64,000 nucleotides of DNA from Erinaceus europaeus (GCF_950295315.1 NC_080162.1:74717843-74781842), one strand, 5' to 3'; positions 1 to 10,396 are shown, counted from the first letter of the stretch. Program-made: numbers and translations. Notes: generated from the sequence alone by a model not told the origin.

Positions 1-84
1 CCCTGAGGTTAGTGGTAGTCAGAAGAAAGAGGCCTAAAGTGGGAGAGACTTCAACCAGATAGGAAAAGGCCTTCCTGACCTTCA

Positions 85-250
85 AAGAATAATAACAAAG
101 TTAATGTTTATTGAGTCTTTGCTATGGTGCCTCAAGCTGTGATAAGTTTTGTGCGGATGAATATATTTAGAGTTGGCTGCTGCACTGCTATACTGTTACC
201 TCCATTTCTCAGATGAACAAACTGAGCCCAAGAGACCTCAAGACTAAAAG
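85..250 (-). repeat. MIR fragment
   Basis: The antisense MIR signature tttctcagatgaacaaactg follows a decayed 'tttattgagtctttgctatg' segment. Confidence 0.6.
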
Positions 251-489
251 AGCCAGAACCCCTGGCCCCAAACCAGTTCCTCTGGGCATCTTTACTGACA
301 GTAAACAGAAGATGTGTCACTGAGACTCCCCTCGTACCCACCCTTGTTCTGGGCACCCTGGACACCCATTCACAGGGTCCTCAAGGGTTTTGCCACCAGG
401 GAAATCTTCCAGGAATGGAAACCAGCAGCAAAGCCATCTTTTCTGAGAATCTAACCCCCAGGCCCCACACCCCTAAGGTCTTGGTGTGT

Positions 490-690
490 TAATAATTCAT
501 TACCTTGGAGCTTCCCACAACAGTGTGTGATGGAGTCTCTTGTTATCCCCACTTTCCAGATGTGGACATGGAAACATAGTGAGATGAAGAGGCCTATTGA
601 AACTGGGGGTGGGGTGGGTTTGGGGTTCAAGCTCAGCTGGTCCCAAAGCCATGCCCCGACCACCCTTGTAAGGCACATGGCTAGTGCTTT
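490..690 (-). repeat. MIR fragment
   Basis: ccccactttccagatgtgga and ggaaacatagtgagatgaag follow the antisense MIR core, followed by a ggttcaagctcagctggtcc tail. Confidence 0.55.
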
Positions 691-804
691 ACATTGTGCA
701 GAGCAGATTCATGTCTGTGACCTCAGGTTCACCTTGCTGAGCCTTTGGCCAGGCTTCACTTCTACCTAAATGCCCTCCTCGCCTCAGATTTCCCAGAGAG
801 CACA

Positions 805-1185
805 GGGCATGAAGCCAGAGAGACTGAACTGCAGCCTGGGCCCTGCTCCTTCTTGCTCTGTCAGCCTCAGGAAGTCACATAGTTGCTCAGTTTCTTCATC
901 TGTAAAATGAAGATAATAGCATCACCTGGCTCATAGTCATGTGGAATAAAAACTCATCTGAGTGGTCTGGGAGGTGGCACAGTGCATAAAGCACTGGACT
1001 CTCAAGCATGAGGTCCCAAGTTCAGTCCCTGACAGCACATGTACCAGAGTGATGTCTGGTTCTTTCTCTCTTTCCACCTATCTTCTTCATAAATAAATAA
1101 ATATGATCTTAAAAAAAATCTGAAAGCTTTAGTCTGGCTCCCAGCATACAGTAAGTGCTCAATAAACACAGCCTATCTTATTAAC
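805..1185 (+). repeat. MIR split by a SINE-B
   Basis: The left part (805-961) has cagtttcttcatctgtaaaa. The right part (1113-1185) has the MIR end cagtaagtgctcaataaaca. A SINE-B sits between the halves. Confidence 0.7.
962..1112 (+). mobile_element. SINE-B, full length
   Basis: gtggtctgggaggtggcaca head, ctctcaagcatgaggtccc, B-box-like aagttcagtccc, and accaga/tctggt hairpin. It ends in AAATAAATAAATA and is inserted in a MIR. Confidence 0.85.
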
Positions 1186-1252
1186 ATGGTTGGAGTTGGC
1201 ATGTCCACAGGCAGCCTGAACTCAACTTTTCCCTTGTACACACAGCCCACAG

Positions 1253-1410
1253 CAAGAGGAAGATGCCTCCTTACACCAACTACCATGCCCAGCGCTCCTA
1301 CCCCATGCCAGAGGCTCCCTTCTGCACAGAGCTCAACACTGAACAGCGGGCCCTGAAAGAAAAGGAGAAAGGAAGCTGGACCCAGCTGAGCCATGCTGAG
1401 AAGGTGGCCT
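1253..1410 (+). CDS. COX4I2: COX4I2 internal coding exon (human exon 3 equivalent)
   Basis: Encodes the start of the mature matrix-side part of cytochrome c oxidase subunit 4 isoform 2, a nuclear-encoded regulatory subunit of complex IV. Translation from the ATG at 1263 gives residues such as RSYPMPEAPFCTEL and ALKEKEKGSWTQLSHAEKVA, which match isoform 2 (CTEL, GSWTQL) rather than isoform 1. The 3' border is a GT donor at 1411 after the first base of a Leu codon (phase 1). The 5' border is less certain: AG at 1251-1252 gives a start at 1253, but AG at 1255-1256 is also possible. The ATG at 1263 aligns with Met34 of the human protein, so it is internal and not the real start. The targeting peptide is encoded upstream of the window. 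Two cysteines I expect from human and mouse are missing across this exon and the next (see findings). Confidence 0.93.
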
Positions 1411-1470
1411 GTAGGTCTCAGGAGGGCTGCTTGGGGAGATTGGGCTGGGGGTGACTTTGAAAAGAAGTCT

Positions 1471-1665
1471 CTGGGACTGGTGAAATAGCTCAGCTGGGAG
1501 CACCCAACAAACCGCAAGGGAGCACTACAGCACTAGAGGAAACTTTAGTGCTGTGGTGTCTCTCCTCTCTCCCATACTATGTGAAAAAGTCATCCTAAGG
1601 CAGTGATAAAAAAGGAAGGGGAAGAAAAGGAGAGATGAGGAGGGGGAGGAGAGAGGAGGGGAGGG
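1471..1665 (+). mobile_element. SINE-E, degenerate
   Basis: tgaaatagctcagctgggag head, then gaaactttagtgctgtggtg and a purine-rich tail (ggaggggaggg). Confidence 0.6.
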
Positions 1666-1677
1666 AGCACTTGTTGT

Positions 1678-1779
1678 GACCAGAGAGATAGTTAGCTGGG
1701 TAGGGTGTGGCCCTTGCTAAATGTGCAGCCCTGGTTTGAGCCTAGGCATCACAAAGCATGGGAAGGCTCCAGTACTGTG

Positions 1780-1811
<32 letters not shown>

Positions 1812-1902
1812 TGCTCACTCTCTCTTTCTCTCTCTCTCTCTAGCTGAATGAAAAATCAGCCCAAGAATGTGAGGTCCAAGCAAATAAATAAATAAAGGGA
1901 GA
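1678..1902 (+). mobile_element. SINE-E with expanded GTCT/CT tract
   Basis: agagagatagttagctgggt head, ccctggtttgagcctaggca B-box region, ctccagtactgtggtc, then (GTCT)n and (CT)n at 1782-1843 and an AAATAAATAAATAAA tail. Confidence 0.7.
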
Positions 1903-2489
1903 AAAGGATGGTCTTTTAGGCAGTTATGGGCAGAGAGCCTGTACCAAGACAGCCAGAGACCCTCAAAGCACTGAATGCATACCTGAGGGGGTGACATTCA
2001 TTCGCTCTTTCCCTCCCTCACCCACCTGTCACACTCTGACACTGGACAATGCTGGAGACATAGAGGTGAGTTCCCCAGATACTAGGTGTCCAGTCCAGTG
2101 TGGCAACAAGCACAGACCCAGGTTGTTGGGCTACATGGCATGTGTGAGGGTAAGCTATGTGCAAAGCAAGAGGCAGGGAATCCTGGTGGACCTTCCAGCA
2201 GGGGCCTGTCCAGCTGGTCTGGAATGGTGTGGATGAGGCTGCAGTGAGGAATGTGGAAGTAGGAGGGCACGAAGGTCTATGGGATCACCAAGTACTTTGG
2301 AGGTGGCAGAACAGAGAAGCAGCTGAGGTGGGTAGGGGGTGGGAACAGGAGCCTGAACCTAGGAAGCAGAAAGAATGTGAGCCTATTAGTCCTGCCCCAC
2401 CACTGTCTAGACTGATTCTGATATTTAGAGGAGGAACCAGGCTAACCTCCAGCATTTCAGGGGATTTCTGGTGAGAAGAAGCTCATGCC

Positions 2490-2700
2490 TTTCTTTTATT
2501 AATGATTTAACATTGTTTTATAAAATAGTAAGATACCCGGAGTAGGATTTCATACCCACACAGTGTGTATAAGTCACCAAACCCACCACCACCATTCTGT
2601 GCCCACCCCACCCCACCCCACCCCATATAACCACACAGTTTTCGCAAAGTCCAAGAGACAGTGTGGTCACCCATTGATTCTACAGCTCTCTACTGAGCAC
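2490..2700 (-). mobile_element. LINE-like 3' end, class uncertain
   Basis: Starts with tttattaatgatttaacatt and runs into ccacacagtgtg and CCCCA repeats. The arrangement resembles the minus-strand retroelement end at 26262-26512 but is not a close copy. Confidence 0.35.
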
Positions 2701-2890
2701 TCACTACAATGCCAGGCTTTGTGAGTAAGTCAGGCTCCCACTACATGAGTCCACAGGAGCTCAAATTTCCAGCCCTCTTGGCTCTTTCTCTCAGTCTCTG
2801 TAGCAGCTTGGCCTCCTCTCCTTCCACTTGAGAAATATACACTGCCCTCTCTGTTCTTTAACTCCTCCTGACTGTTATGCGCGCATGAGT

Positions 2891-2892
<2 letters not shown>

Positions 2893-2939
<47 letters not shown>
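2893..2939. repeat. (AC)n microsatellite
   Basis: About 23 uninterrupted AC units, in the COX4I2 intron. Confidence 0.98.
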
Positions 2940-2940
<1 letters not shown>

Positions 2941-3739
2941 CAAAATAACCTAATGTCACTGCATATTCACCACAAAGGGTGCAAGTGTGGAGGGAGGTTC
3001 TCTTGTTAGTTCACAGTTGGTTCAGAGCAGTGAGGATCTTTGAGATGGCATACAGCTAGAGAGTGGTAGAGCCTGGAGGCAAAACCTGCAAATGGGCCCC
3101 AGGGATAATTCCCTTAATTGCCATGTAACCCCCTCATACTAAAGAAGTAATGGAACCTTGGTGATTTAGAGTAAAACCTCCGAGCTCGGCCAACAACTGA
3201 ATCTGACTATTATAAGTGGCAGTGTTGAGACCGTGGCCCTTCCTTATTGCTGGCTGGCCTGGTTTCTTCACTCCCCTGTCTTAGTTTTCCATCCTCCGTT
3301 CCCAGCGCCCCCTCCAACTCCAATTTCTGCCTTCTGGAAATTCAGATTCCTTTTGATGCTTAACCTGATTGCCTCAATCTGTACCACCTACTTGAATGTC
3401 TTGCTAACACCAAAAACAGTTCCTCTGCTTCTAGCTTTGGTTTTCATTCAGCTGTTTATTTTCATATTAACTTAGTGTACTGACAAAGAACTACACACAC
3501 ACTATGACATTCAAAAACTTCCAAACAAAAACAAAAAAAGAGAAGAAAAGTCAGTCCCTTTTTTAGCCGGCACCTCTGTGAACAGGGTCAGGTGTGCTTT
3601 CCCAGCCTGCCGTGGCATGCGGTCCCTCCCCCCATCCTCTCTTCTGCACTTTGCTCTTTCACATGGCAAATACCGTTGGTCTAACAGTGAAGGTGTCACC
3701 CTAGGCAGCTGTGTGGCTCAAAAAAAATTAGTAATAGCA

Positions 3740-3930
3740 ATTAGCAATATAGTGACCAACTCTGTGCTTACTGGGTCCCTGGAACATGTATAACATGTGA
3801 CCTGCATGATCCACTTCATGTCACATTAGCTTTGTGAGATAGACATTACCCCATCTCACAGATGAGAAAACAGAGACCCAGACAGGTGATTTGTTTCAGA
3901 GCCAAGTAGTGGTGAAACCAGGACCCATGC
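3740..3930 (-). repeat. MIR fragment
   Basis: accccatctcacagatgaga and aaacagagacccagacaggt are the antisense MIR core. Upstream gtgcttactgggtccctgga fits the MIR 3' end. Confidence 0.75.
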
Positions 3931-4421
3931 CTGAGGGCTGCTTGACTCTGTTTTTGTGTTTTGGTGTCACCCTCATTTTCAAACAGGCAAGGTTTATGCT
4001 CTACCACAGAGTTACATCTCTGGTGCCAGAGCACATAGGAGTTGTAGGTGATACTTAACACTGATGCTTATGATATAAGTCAAGTCACAGACACTTGGAC
4101 GGAATGATTGTTCTGGTAGAGGCTTAGTTGAAAAGAGTGAATCCCTGACAGAGGAGCTTCATGGAGAAGATGGAGCTGTTTTAGGGTCACAGAAAAGTCG
4201 AAGAGCTTCAAGTTTAGACCTATGCCTGACATGTAAGATTCTTATCCCTGCCTCTTCTGTCTCAGAAACTCAATGTTCCTTGCTATTCTCTAAATGTGTC
4301 CTGCTCTTCTCACACCCAGCTGGTTTTGTTCATACTGTTTTCCTGGCCACATATGCCTTCATCTCCACCCACCCTTCCCTGGGAACCACCCTCCAACCCC
4401 CTAACTCTATCTTCTTTGCTA

Positions 4422-4576
4422 TTTTTTTAAATGTTTTATTTATTTATTAATGAGAAAGACAGGAGGAGAGACAGAATGAACCAGACATCACTCTGGTACA
4501 TGTGCTGCCTGGGATTAAACTCAGGACCTCATACTTGAGAGTCCAATGCTTTATCCACTGCGCCACCTACCGGACC
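4422..4576 (-). mobile_element. SINE-B
   Basis: Antisense copy: tttatttatttattaatgag tail, aaccagacatcactctggta hairpin, tgagagtccaatgctttatc head. Confidence 0.85.
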
Positions 4577-4669
4577 ACACTATCTTCTTTTCTTGAACAC
4601 GTCATGTACTGCCATAGGCCTGTCCACCAGCAGTCCCCTTTGCTAGAATGGCTGTTCCCTAGATGTCTT

Positions 4670-4878
4670 TTTTAAAAAAATCTTTGTTTATTGGATAGAG
4701 ACAGCCAGAAATTGAGAGAGATGGGGGAGATAGAGAGGAAGAGAGACAGAGAGACATTTGCAGCCCTGCTTCACCACTCTCAAAGCTTTCCCCCTGCAGA
4801 TGGGGACCAAGGGCTCAAACCCAGGTCCTTGTGCTTTATGGCACGTGAGCTCAACCAAGTGTGCCATCACCCAGCCCC
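4670..4878 (-). mobile_element. SINE-C
   Basis: Antisense: tttattggatagagacagcc tail, gcagccctgcttcaccactc hairpin, caaacccaggtccttgtg, ending atcacccagcccc. Confidence 0.85.
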
Positions 4879-4885
4879 TCTTATT

Positions 4886-5030
4886 TTTTTTTATTTAAAA
4901 AATTATTTATGAGAGAGAGAGAGAGAGAAAGAACAAAAGCATCATTCTGGCAGATGTGATGCCAGGGATCAAACTTAGGATTTCAAGTTAAGTGTCCAAA
5001 GCTCTACCCATTGCCTCACATTCTGGGCTT
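4886..5030 (-). mobile_element. SINE-B, diverged
   Basis: (GA)n expanded tail, catcattctggcagatgtga, ggatcaaacttaggatttca. Head decayed to attgcctcacattctgggc. Confidence 0.7.
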
Positions 5031-5109
5031 GATCTTTTTGAGGGCAGTTACCTTGTTTGATTTCTCTTGAAATCTCCAGCAGTATATTAATTTACTCATT
5101 CATTCTGAA

Positions 5110-5305
5110 AATGAGAATCAAGAGTCTACTATGTGCTGAATACTACTGTCAGTGTTGGGACTATTAATAGTGAACAGAATCCTTGTTCCTCTGAAATGTG
5201 TAGTCAAGTAGGCAAGCTAAACAACAGATAGGAAAACAGATAAATAAAAATAGCACTATAGTGTGATGAAAGCAAAGGTAAGGAACAGTCCTGATAAGTC
5301 TGAGT
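5110..5305 (+). repeat. Old dispersed mammalian repeat, class not assigned
   Basis: agagtctactatgtgctgaa, cagtgttgggactattaata, gtgaacagaatccttgttcc is a widespread ancient pattern that I recognise but cannot name safely. Related pieces occur at 12155, 29640, 39215 and 49515. Confidence 0.45.
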
Positions 5306-5309
5306 TAAA

Positions 5310-5475
5310 TAAAAGCATGGTTTAGTCATGCCTCCTCATTTAGAGATGAATCCAGTTTCCTCACCATGGCCAGCAAGGTTCTGTGTATTCTGCTTCCAGT
5401 AGATGTCTCACTTGCTGAATCTTCTCTTTAGATCCCTCTTCACCAGCCACACTGGCCTTCATCCAACCCTTTCTG
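5310..5475 (+). repeat. L2 fragment
   Basis: agatgaatccagtttcctca, atggccagcaaggttctgtg and cttcaccagccacactggcc follow L2 3' order. Confidence 0.5.
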
Positions 5476-5524
5476 GAACCACTTTCTCCTCTTCTTCTTT
5501 CCTTCCTTTCTTTATATTTCTTCC

Positions 5525-5692
5525 CTTCTTTTTTTTCCCCCACCCCTTTCCAGTTTCTGGGACTTCACTGCTCTGGGCTGACTTTTCCAGATGGAAACAG
5601 TGAGACAGAGAGGCTGAGGGAGAGGGTAAGGTTCAGTGTGATAGGGCTTGCACCTGGGTCTTGCACGCGACATAAAACCACTTCTTGGCTCA
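5525..5692 (-). mobile_element. SINE-E, long form, diverged
   Basis: agtttctgggacttcactgc and tctgggctgacttttccaga form the 3' module. It ends in cacctgggtcttgcacgcga. Confidence 0.6.
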
Positions 5693-5704
5693 GGGTTGTT
5701 TTAA

Positions 5705-5845
5705 TTTGGTAATTTTTTTTTAAAAAAACCAGAGCACTGTACTGCTCAGCTCTGGTTTATGGTGGCGCAGGGGACTGAACCTGGATTTTGGAGCCTCAGG
5801 CACAAGAGACTCTTTGCATAACCATTAAGCTACCTACCCTCCACC
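5705..5845 (-). mobile_element. SINE-D
   Basis: ccagagcactgtactgctca then gctctggtttatggtggcgc. Ends tttgcataaccattaagcta. Confidence 0.8.
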
Positions 5846-5861
5846 TAAAAATCTTTGTTTT

Positions 5862-6147
5862 CTGGGAATGGGGGGGGGGGGGCGGAGCGCAGTGGGTTAA
5901 TCACAGGTGGCACAAAGCGCAAGAACCAGTGGAAGGATCCCAGTTTGAGCCCCCGGCTCCCCACCTGCAGGGCAGTCCCTTCACAAGCAGGTCTGCAGGT
6001 GTCTATCTTTCTCTCCCTCTCTGTCTTCCCCTCCTCTCTCCATTTCTCTGTCTTATCTAACAATGACGACAGCAACAACAACAATAGTAACTACAATAAC
6101 AAAACAACAAAGACAACAAAAGGAAATAAAAAATAAATATTAAGAAA
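5862..6147 (+). mobile_element. SINE-A
   Basis: A run of 14 G replaces the first head bases, then gagcgcagtgggttaatcac, ggatcccagtttgagccccc, a (CAA)-rich segment and an AATAAAAAATAAATATT end. Confidence 0.85.
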
Positions 6148-6228
6148 TATTTTTTTCTTTTTTTTCTATTTTTATTTTATCAGAGCACTGCACAGCTCTG
6201 GATTATAGTGGTGCTGGGAATGAAGGGT
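6148..6228 (-). mobile_element. SINE-D, 3' part only
   Basis: atcagagcactgcacagctc, then ggattatagtggtgctggga. The head is missing. Confidence 0.6.
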
Positions 6229-6249
6229 TGTTTTGTTTTGTTATGTACT

Positions 6250-6426
6250 TGTTTCCATGTAACATAACTCCCTTTGATCCTCCAAGCCTCAGTTTAATGC
6301 CACCTCCCCTGCAAACTTCTGGATACCAGGAATTGTCTATCTTACTTCCCCCTGGTAAGCTCCACAGTTTTCATCAGACTATGTCACCAGATGCTGGCCA
6401 TCTTTGTATATAGTATATGCTCAATA
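6250..6426 (+). repeat. L2 3' end
   Basis: ctggtaagctccacagtttt, tgctggccatctttgtatat, agtatatgctcaataagaat. Confidence 0.55.
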
Positions 6427-6437
6427 AGAATTTGTCA

Positions 6438-6707
6438 GGAGTCAGGAAGTAGCGCAGCAGGTTAAGCGCACGTGGCGCAAAGCGCAAGGACCAATGTAAG
6501 GATCCCGGTTTGAGCCCCTGGCTCCCCATCTGCAGGGGAGTCACTTCGCAAACGGTGAAGCAGGTCTGCAGGTGTCTATCTTTCTCTCACCCTATCTTCC
6601 CCTCCTCTCTCCATTTCTCTCTGTCCTATCCAACGACGATGACGACAACAATAATAATAACAACAAGGGCAACAAAGGGGAATAAATAAATAAATAAATA
6701 TTAAAAA
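6438..6707 (+). mobile_element. SINE-A with intact TSD
   Basis: Flanked by aagaatttgtca at 6426-6437 and 6708-6719. Complete head, hairpin and (AATA)n tail. Confidence 0.93.
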
Positions 6708-6721
6708 AAGAATTTGTCAAA

Positions 6722-6950
6722 TAGGGGGTTGAGTGGTGGCACACCTGATTGAACGCACATTATAATGCAGAAGGAACTGGGCTGGAGCCCCCAATCCCTA
6801 CCTGCAGGGGGAAGCTTTGCGAGTGGTAAAGCAGTACAGCAGGTGTCTCTACCTCTTATCTCCTCTATCTCCCCCTTCCCTCTCTATTTCTAGCTGTCTC
6901 TATCCAATAAATAAATAAAGATAATAATAAAAGAAAAAAGAAAATCTAAA
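6722..6950 (+). mobile_element. SINE-C plus (CA)n end
   Basis: Inserted next to the SINE-A TSD. A diverged third copy of that site, gagaatttatcaaat, lies just beyond the (CA)n. The hairpin stem reads gctttgc/gtaaagc, a paired change relative to gcttcac/gtgaagc. Confidence 0.82.
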
Positions 6951-7103
6951 CACACACACACACAGAGAATTTATCAAATGAATAACATCTACTAGAATGT
7001 GGGTGGGGTGGGGTAGCGGCTAGGGAATCTCCAAAGCCAAGTATTGGCCCAGGGTCTTAGAATGTATCTGGGCTGCTTTCTTCCTCACCCCACCTGCCTC
7101 CAG

Positions 7104-7235
7104 TGTACCGGATCCAATTCCATGAGACCTTTGCTGAGATGAACCACCGCTCCAATGAGTGGAAGACTGTGATGGGAGGTGTCTTCTTCTTCTTGGGATT
7201 TACAGCTCTGCTGATCTGGTGGCAGCGGATCTACG
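7104..7235 (+). CDS. COX4I2: COX4I2 internal coding exon with transmembrane helix (human exon 4 equivalent)
   Basis: Phase-1 exon of 132 nt between a tctgcctccag-type acceptor and a strong GTGAGT donor at 7236. It joins the previous exon to give [20 protein letters not shown], then the single membrane helix [19 protein letters not shown] and RIY. In complex IV this helix crosses the inner mitochondrial membrane. The residue after VMG is Gly here, while I recall Cys in human and mouse isoform 2. The frame stays open across both junctions and the exon length is as expected, so nothing suggests a pseudogene. Confidence 0.95.
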
Positions 7236-7394
7236 GTGAGTGGCATTACCCCTGGCCATGCCATGGTGCTTGCAACCACCTGTCAAGTTCCTATAGGGGA
7301 ATCGTGTGGGCACTCATTCACAGAATTTTGGAAAGTCCCCGTAAAGAAATGTAGCACAAAGGGTAAAACAAACAAAGCTGCCCTAGTTGCAGTA

Positions 7395-7545
7395 CAAGAA
7401 CTACCCATCTGGGCCTCAATGTCCTCATTTGTAAAGTAGAATCAATAGTACCCACATGTCACAGTTCTTGTGAGGATCTAATGAGAGGTGGAGGCCAGTG
7501 CCTGGCACAGCGTCATGGATAGAGTCATTACTAAATGTCATTATT
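7395..7545 (+). repeat. MIR fragment
   Basis: ctcaatgtcctcatttgtaa then cacagttcttgtgaggatct and gccagtgcctggcacagcg, the sense MIR order. Confidence 0.8.
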
Positions 7546-7799
7546 GACTGTGAATTTTTCAGCATATGGTTTTAGCTGCTACAACAAAGCCTCCCAACAC
7601 ACCAGAACTTAAGGCTTGTTCCTCTCTCACAAACAAGGGCCAGAGAAGTAGTCAGGTATTAGGGAAAACAGGACTCTGCAATACCAGACTCCTTTTGTCT
7701 TGTTGCTCTACTAACTGTAACATTCAACTTCTTCCTTCTTATTTTACAATTCTATCATCATCATTTGTCATCACTCTACTCTGGGTGGGCTTTCTCAGA

Positions 7800-7932
7800 T
7801 ATAAAGTGAGATAAAGGGAAAGACACCATAGTATTGAAGCTTCTCCCAGTGTGGTGGGGACGAGGCTCAAACTTGGGTGTCGCCCATGACAAAGTAGGCA
7901 TGCTCCCAGGTGAACTATCTTATTGGTCTTCT
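7800..7932 (-). mobile_element. SINE-E
   Basis: gaagcttctcccagtgtggt, ggctcaaacttgggtgtcgc, ending ggtgaactatcttattggtc. Confidence 0.7.
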
Positions 7933-7936
7933 TATT

Positions 7937-8130
7937 CTTCTCCTTTTAAAAAATAATTTTTATATTTTATTTATTTTAATTAAGGAGAGATACAGAATGA
8001 ATGACACAGAGACAGAAACCAGAGCACTGTTCAGCTGTGGTTTGTGGTGTGCTGGGGATTAAACCTGGGACCTCAGAGCCTCAGACAGGAAAGTCTTTTG
8101 AATTACCATTATTGTGTATCCCCAGCCCAA
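7937..8130 (-). mobile_element. SINE-D
   Basis: ccagagcactgttcagctgt, ggggattaaacctgggacct, ending in ccccagccc. Confidence 0.8.
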
Positions 8131-8451
8131 AAATAATTTTTAAAATGTTTCTTTTCTTTTTGAAAAATATTTATTTATTCCCCTTTTTTGTTGCCCTTGT
8201 TGTTTTTTATTGTTGTCGCTGTTATTATTGTTGTTATTAATTTCCTCATCATTGTTGGATAGGACAGAGAGGAATGGAGAGAGGAGGGGAAGACAGAGAG
8301 GGGGAGAGAAAGACACCTGCAGACCTGCTTCACTGCTTGTGAAGCGACTCCCCTGGAGGTGGGGATCCAGGGGCTCGAACTGGGATCCTTATGCCGGTCC
8401 TTGCACTTTGCGCCATGTGTGTTTAACCTGCTGCGCCACAGTCCAACTCCC
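8131..8451 (-). mobile_element. SINE-A
   Basis: Antisense: tttatttattcccctttttt tail, TTGTTG-rich middle, hairpin, then ctgctgcgccacagtccaac. Confidence 0.9.
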
Positions 8452-8596
8452 AAAAGCTTTATTTCTTTATGATAGGGAGAGGAAGAGGTGAAAACATTGC
8501 TCAATTTTGGCTTATGGTGGTACCTGAGATTGAACCTCTGAGCCTCAGGCATGCAAGTCTGGTGCTTTGTCACTATGGTATCTCTCCCGCCCACAG
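8452..8596 (-). mobile_element. SINE-D-like, diverged
   Basis: acattgctcaattttggctt and atggtggtacctgagattga. The head decayed to tttgtcactatggtatctct. Confidence 0.6.
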
Positions 8597-8856
8597 CTTC
8601 CTTCTTGACATACAAGATGGCCACTTCAGCTCCTGCCCATAAAACCTGTGTTCCAACCAGAAGAAAGAGAGGAAGGTCCTCTTGAAGGTCCAGAAGTCAT
8701 ATGTGTCACTTTTGCTGATAGTTTATTGGCTAGTAATGATTAACACAAACATATCTAGCCAATGGGGAGCTGGAAAATGTAGTGTTTAGCTGGGTTGTCA
8801 CGTGCCTAGCTCATACTTTATTATTACAGAAGAGTTATTCTCAAAATGTGACCTGT
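8597..8856. other. Unassigned sequence, possibly ancient repeat
   Basis: ccaatggggagctggaaaat and gtttagctgggttgtcacgt resemble a dispersed mammalian repeat that I cannot name. No coding signal. Confidence 0.3.
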
Positions 8857-9237
8857 AGCCTGGGAGATAGGCCAGTAAATAAAGGCCTGGACTCTCAAGC
8901 ATGGGTCCCAAGTTTGATCCCTGGCATCACATATGTCAGGGTAGTACTCTGGTTTCCTCTCTCTTTCTCTGTCCTTCTCCCTCTTTCCCTCCTTACTTTC
9001 TCTTTTAATTACTCTCTCTCTTTTTTTAATTTTTATTTAGTTACTTAATTAAATGAGAGAAAGATACAGAGAAATAGAGACCAGAGCACTGCTCAACTCT
9101 GGCTTATAGTGGTGCTGGGGATTAAACCTGGGACCTTAGATCCTCAGGCATGAAAGTCTGTTTGCATAACCATTATGCTGTCTCCCCAGCCCAATTACTC
9201 TCTCTTTATCTTTAGTAAATAAATGTTTTTAAAAATA
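8857..9237 (+). mobile_element. SINE-B split by a SINE-D
   Basis: Head and body at 8857-9019 (gactctcaagcatgggtccc). The (T)(AAATAAA) tail resumes at 9206-9237 after the inserted SINE-D. Confidence 0.82.
9020..9192 (-). mobile_element. SINE-D inserted in SINE-B
   Basis: TSD aattactctctct at 9007-9019 and 9193-9205. Contains ccagagcactgctcaactct and tgcataaccattatgctgtc. Confidence 0.9.
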
Positions 9238-9254
9238 GTGTGAGCCCTGGGCCA

Positions 9255-9400
9255 ACAGCTTCTCTCAGGATCTTGCTAAAAATGCAGATTCTCAGCCATA
9301 CTCTGAACCAGATACTTTGAGAGTAGAGCCCAACAATCTGTTTGAACAGCCTTTAGTGTTTCTGCTGCCCACTCCTGTTTGCAAAGTACTGCTCTGGAAA
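9255..9400 (+). mobile_element. hAT-Charlie-type fossil (MER5-like)
   Basis: gatcttgctaaaaatgcaga, ttctcagccatactctgaac and gagcccaacaatctgtttga match the order of a nonautonomous hAT repeat. A second copy is at 63350. Confidence 0.6.
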
Positions 9401-9806
9401 TAGGCGTAGGATATTGGGGATGGCTGGCAGTCTCCACCTCAGCTGAGTTCACCTCTGGTGACCTCATCTTCTTTCTTCTTGTAGAAGTTGGTAAGAATTT
9501 CTCTACTTTGTATAAAGGTGGAAACAAAGAGTCTGGGAATTTTTCTAGTGCATCTCAGTATTTGATACTAATAGGTGCCCATAAAGATCTTTGTCTGCTT
9601 GACCAATCACTGGGTTAGAAGGTATCAGGGTAGAGGTTAGGCAGGCTTCCTCAGCCTCAGCGGCAGATGGGCCAGAAAGTTAAATGTGGGTAGTGTTGGA
9701 AGTGCTTCCAAGTCTTTACTGATCCACACTTCAAAGCACCTAAAATTCTTCCATCAGTGCTTCAGTCTTTGGCCTGAGTACTGCCCTCATTTAAAAAGTG
9801 AACACT

Positions 9807-10080
9807 TGGGAGTTGGGTGGTAGCACAGCAGGTTAAACGCACATGGCACAAAGCTCAAGGACCGGCATAAGGATCCCAGCTCAAGCCTCCGGCTCCCCAC
9901 CTGTAGGGGAGTCACTTCACAAGTGGTGAAACAGGTCTGCAGGTGTCTATCTTTCTCTCTCTCTCTCTGTCTTCCCCTCCTCTCTCCATTTCTCTCTGTC
10001 CCATCCAACAACAACAATAATAACTACAACAATAAAAACAACAAGGGCAACAATAGGGAATAAATAAATAAATATTTTTT
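9807..10080 (+). mobile_element. SINE-A, first of two inserted at one site
   Basis: TSD aaaaagtgaacact at 9793-9806 and 10081-10094. The tail is TAAATAAATAAATATTTTTT. Confidence 0.93.
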
Positions 10081-10096
10081 AAAAAGTGAACACTCC

Positions 10097-10396
10097 TGGG
10101 AGTCGGGTGGTAGCGCAGTGGGTTAAGCACACGTGGCACGAAGCACAAGGACCAGTGTAAGGATCCCAGTTGGAGCCCCTGGCTCCCCAACTGTAGGGCA
10201 GTCGCTTCACAAATGGTGAAGCAGGTCTGCAGGTGTCTATCTTTCTCTCCCCCTGTCTGTCTTCCCCTTCCTCTCTTCATTTCTCTCTGTCCTATCCAAC
10301 AACAAACAACATCAATAACAACAACAATAATAAGTACAAAAAATTTTTAAAAAACCAAGGGCAACAAAAGGGAAAATAAATAAATATGTTTAAAAA
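10097..10396 (+). mobile_element. SINE-A, second of two inserted at one site
   Basis: Shares the copy of aaaaagtgaacact at 10081 with its neighbour and has a third at 10397-10410. The CAA-rich part has an extra A-rich run (aaaaaatttttaaaaaac). Confidence 0.93.

Larger units (their letters stand above)
4240..5110 (+). repeat. L2 relic in four pieces, cut by three SINEs
   Basis: The pieces 4240-4420, 4577-4669 (ggctgttccctagatgtc) and 5031-5110 (tttttgagggcagttacctt, ending attcattctg) follow the order of the L2 3' end. Confidence 0.6.
1411..7103 (+). other. COX4I2 intron between the first two exons in the window
   Basis: GT at 1411 and AG at 7102-7103. The intron is filled with SINEs, an L2 relic cut by three SINEs, MIR pieces and a long CA repeat. 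Stretches 1903-2480, 2940-3740 and 3930-4240 show no gene, RNA or repeat I can recognise. Confidence 0.85.

Noticed and set aside
1..1252. Search for the COX4I2 exon encoding the mitochondrial targeting peptide
   Set aside because: No frame resembling the presequence and no suitable donor site was found. It most likely lies upstream of the window.
8175..8624. 149-codon minus-strand frame
   Set aside because: Runs through SINE-A and SINE-D. The same peptides recur wherever these SINEs occur.
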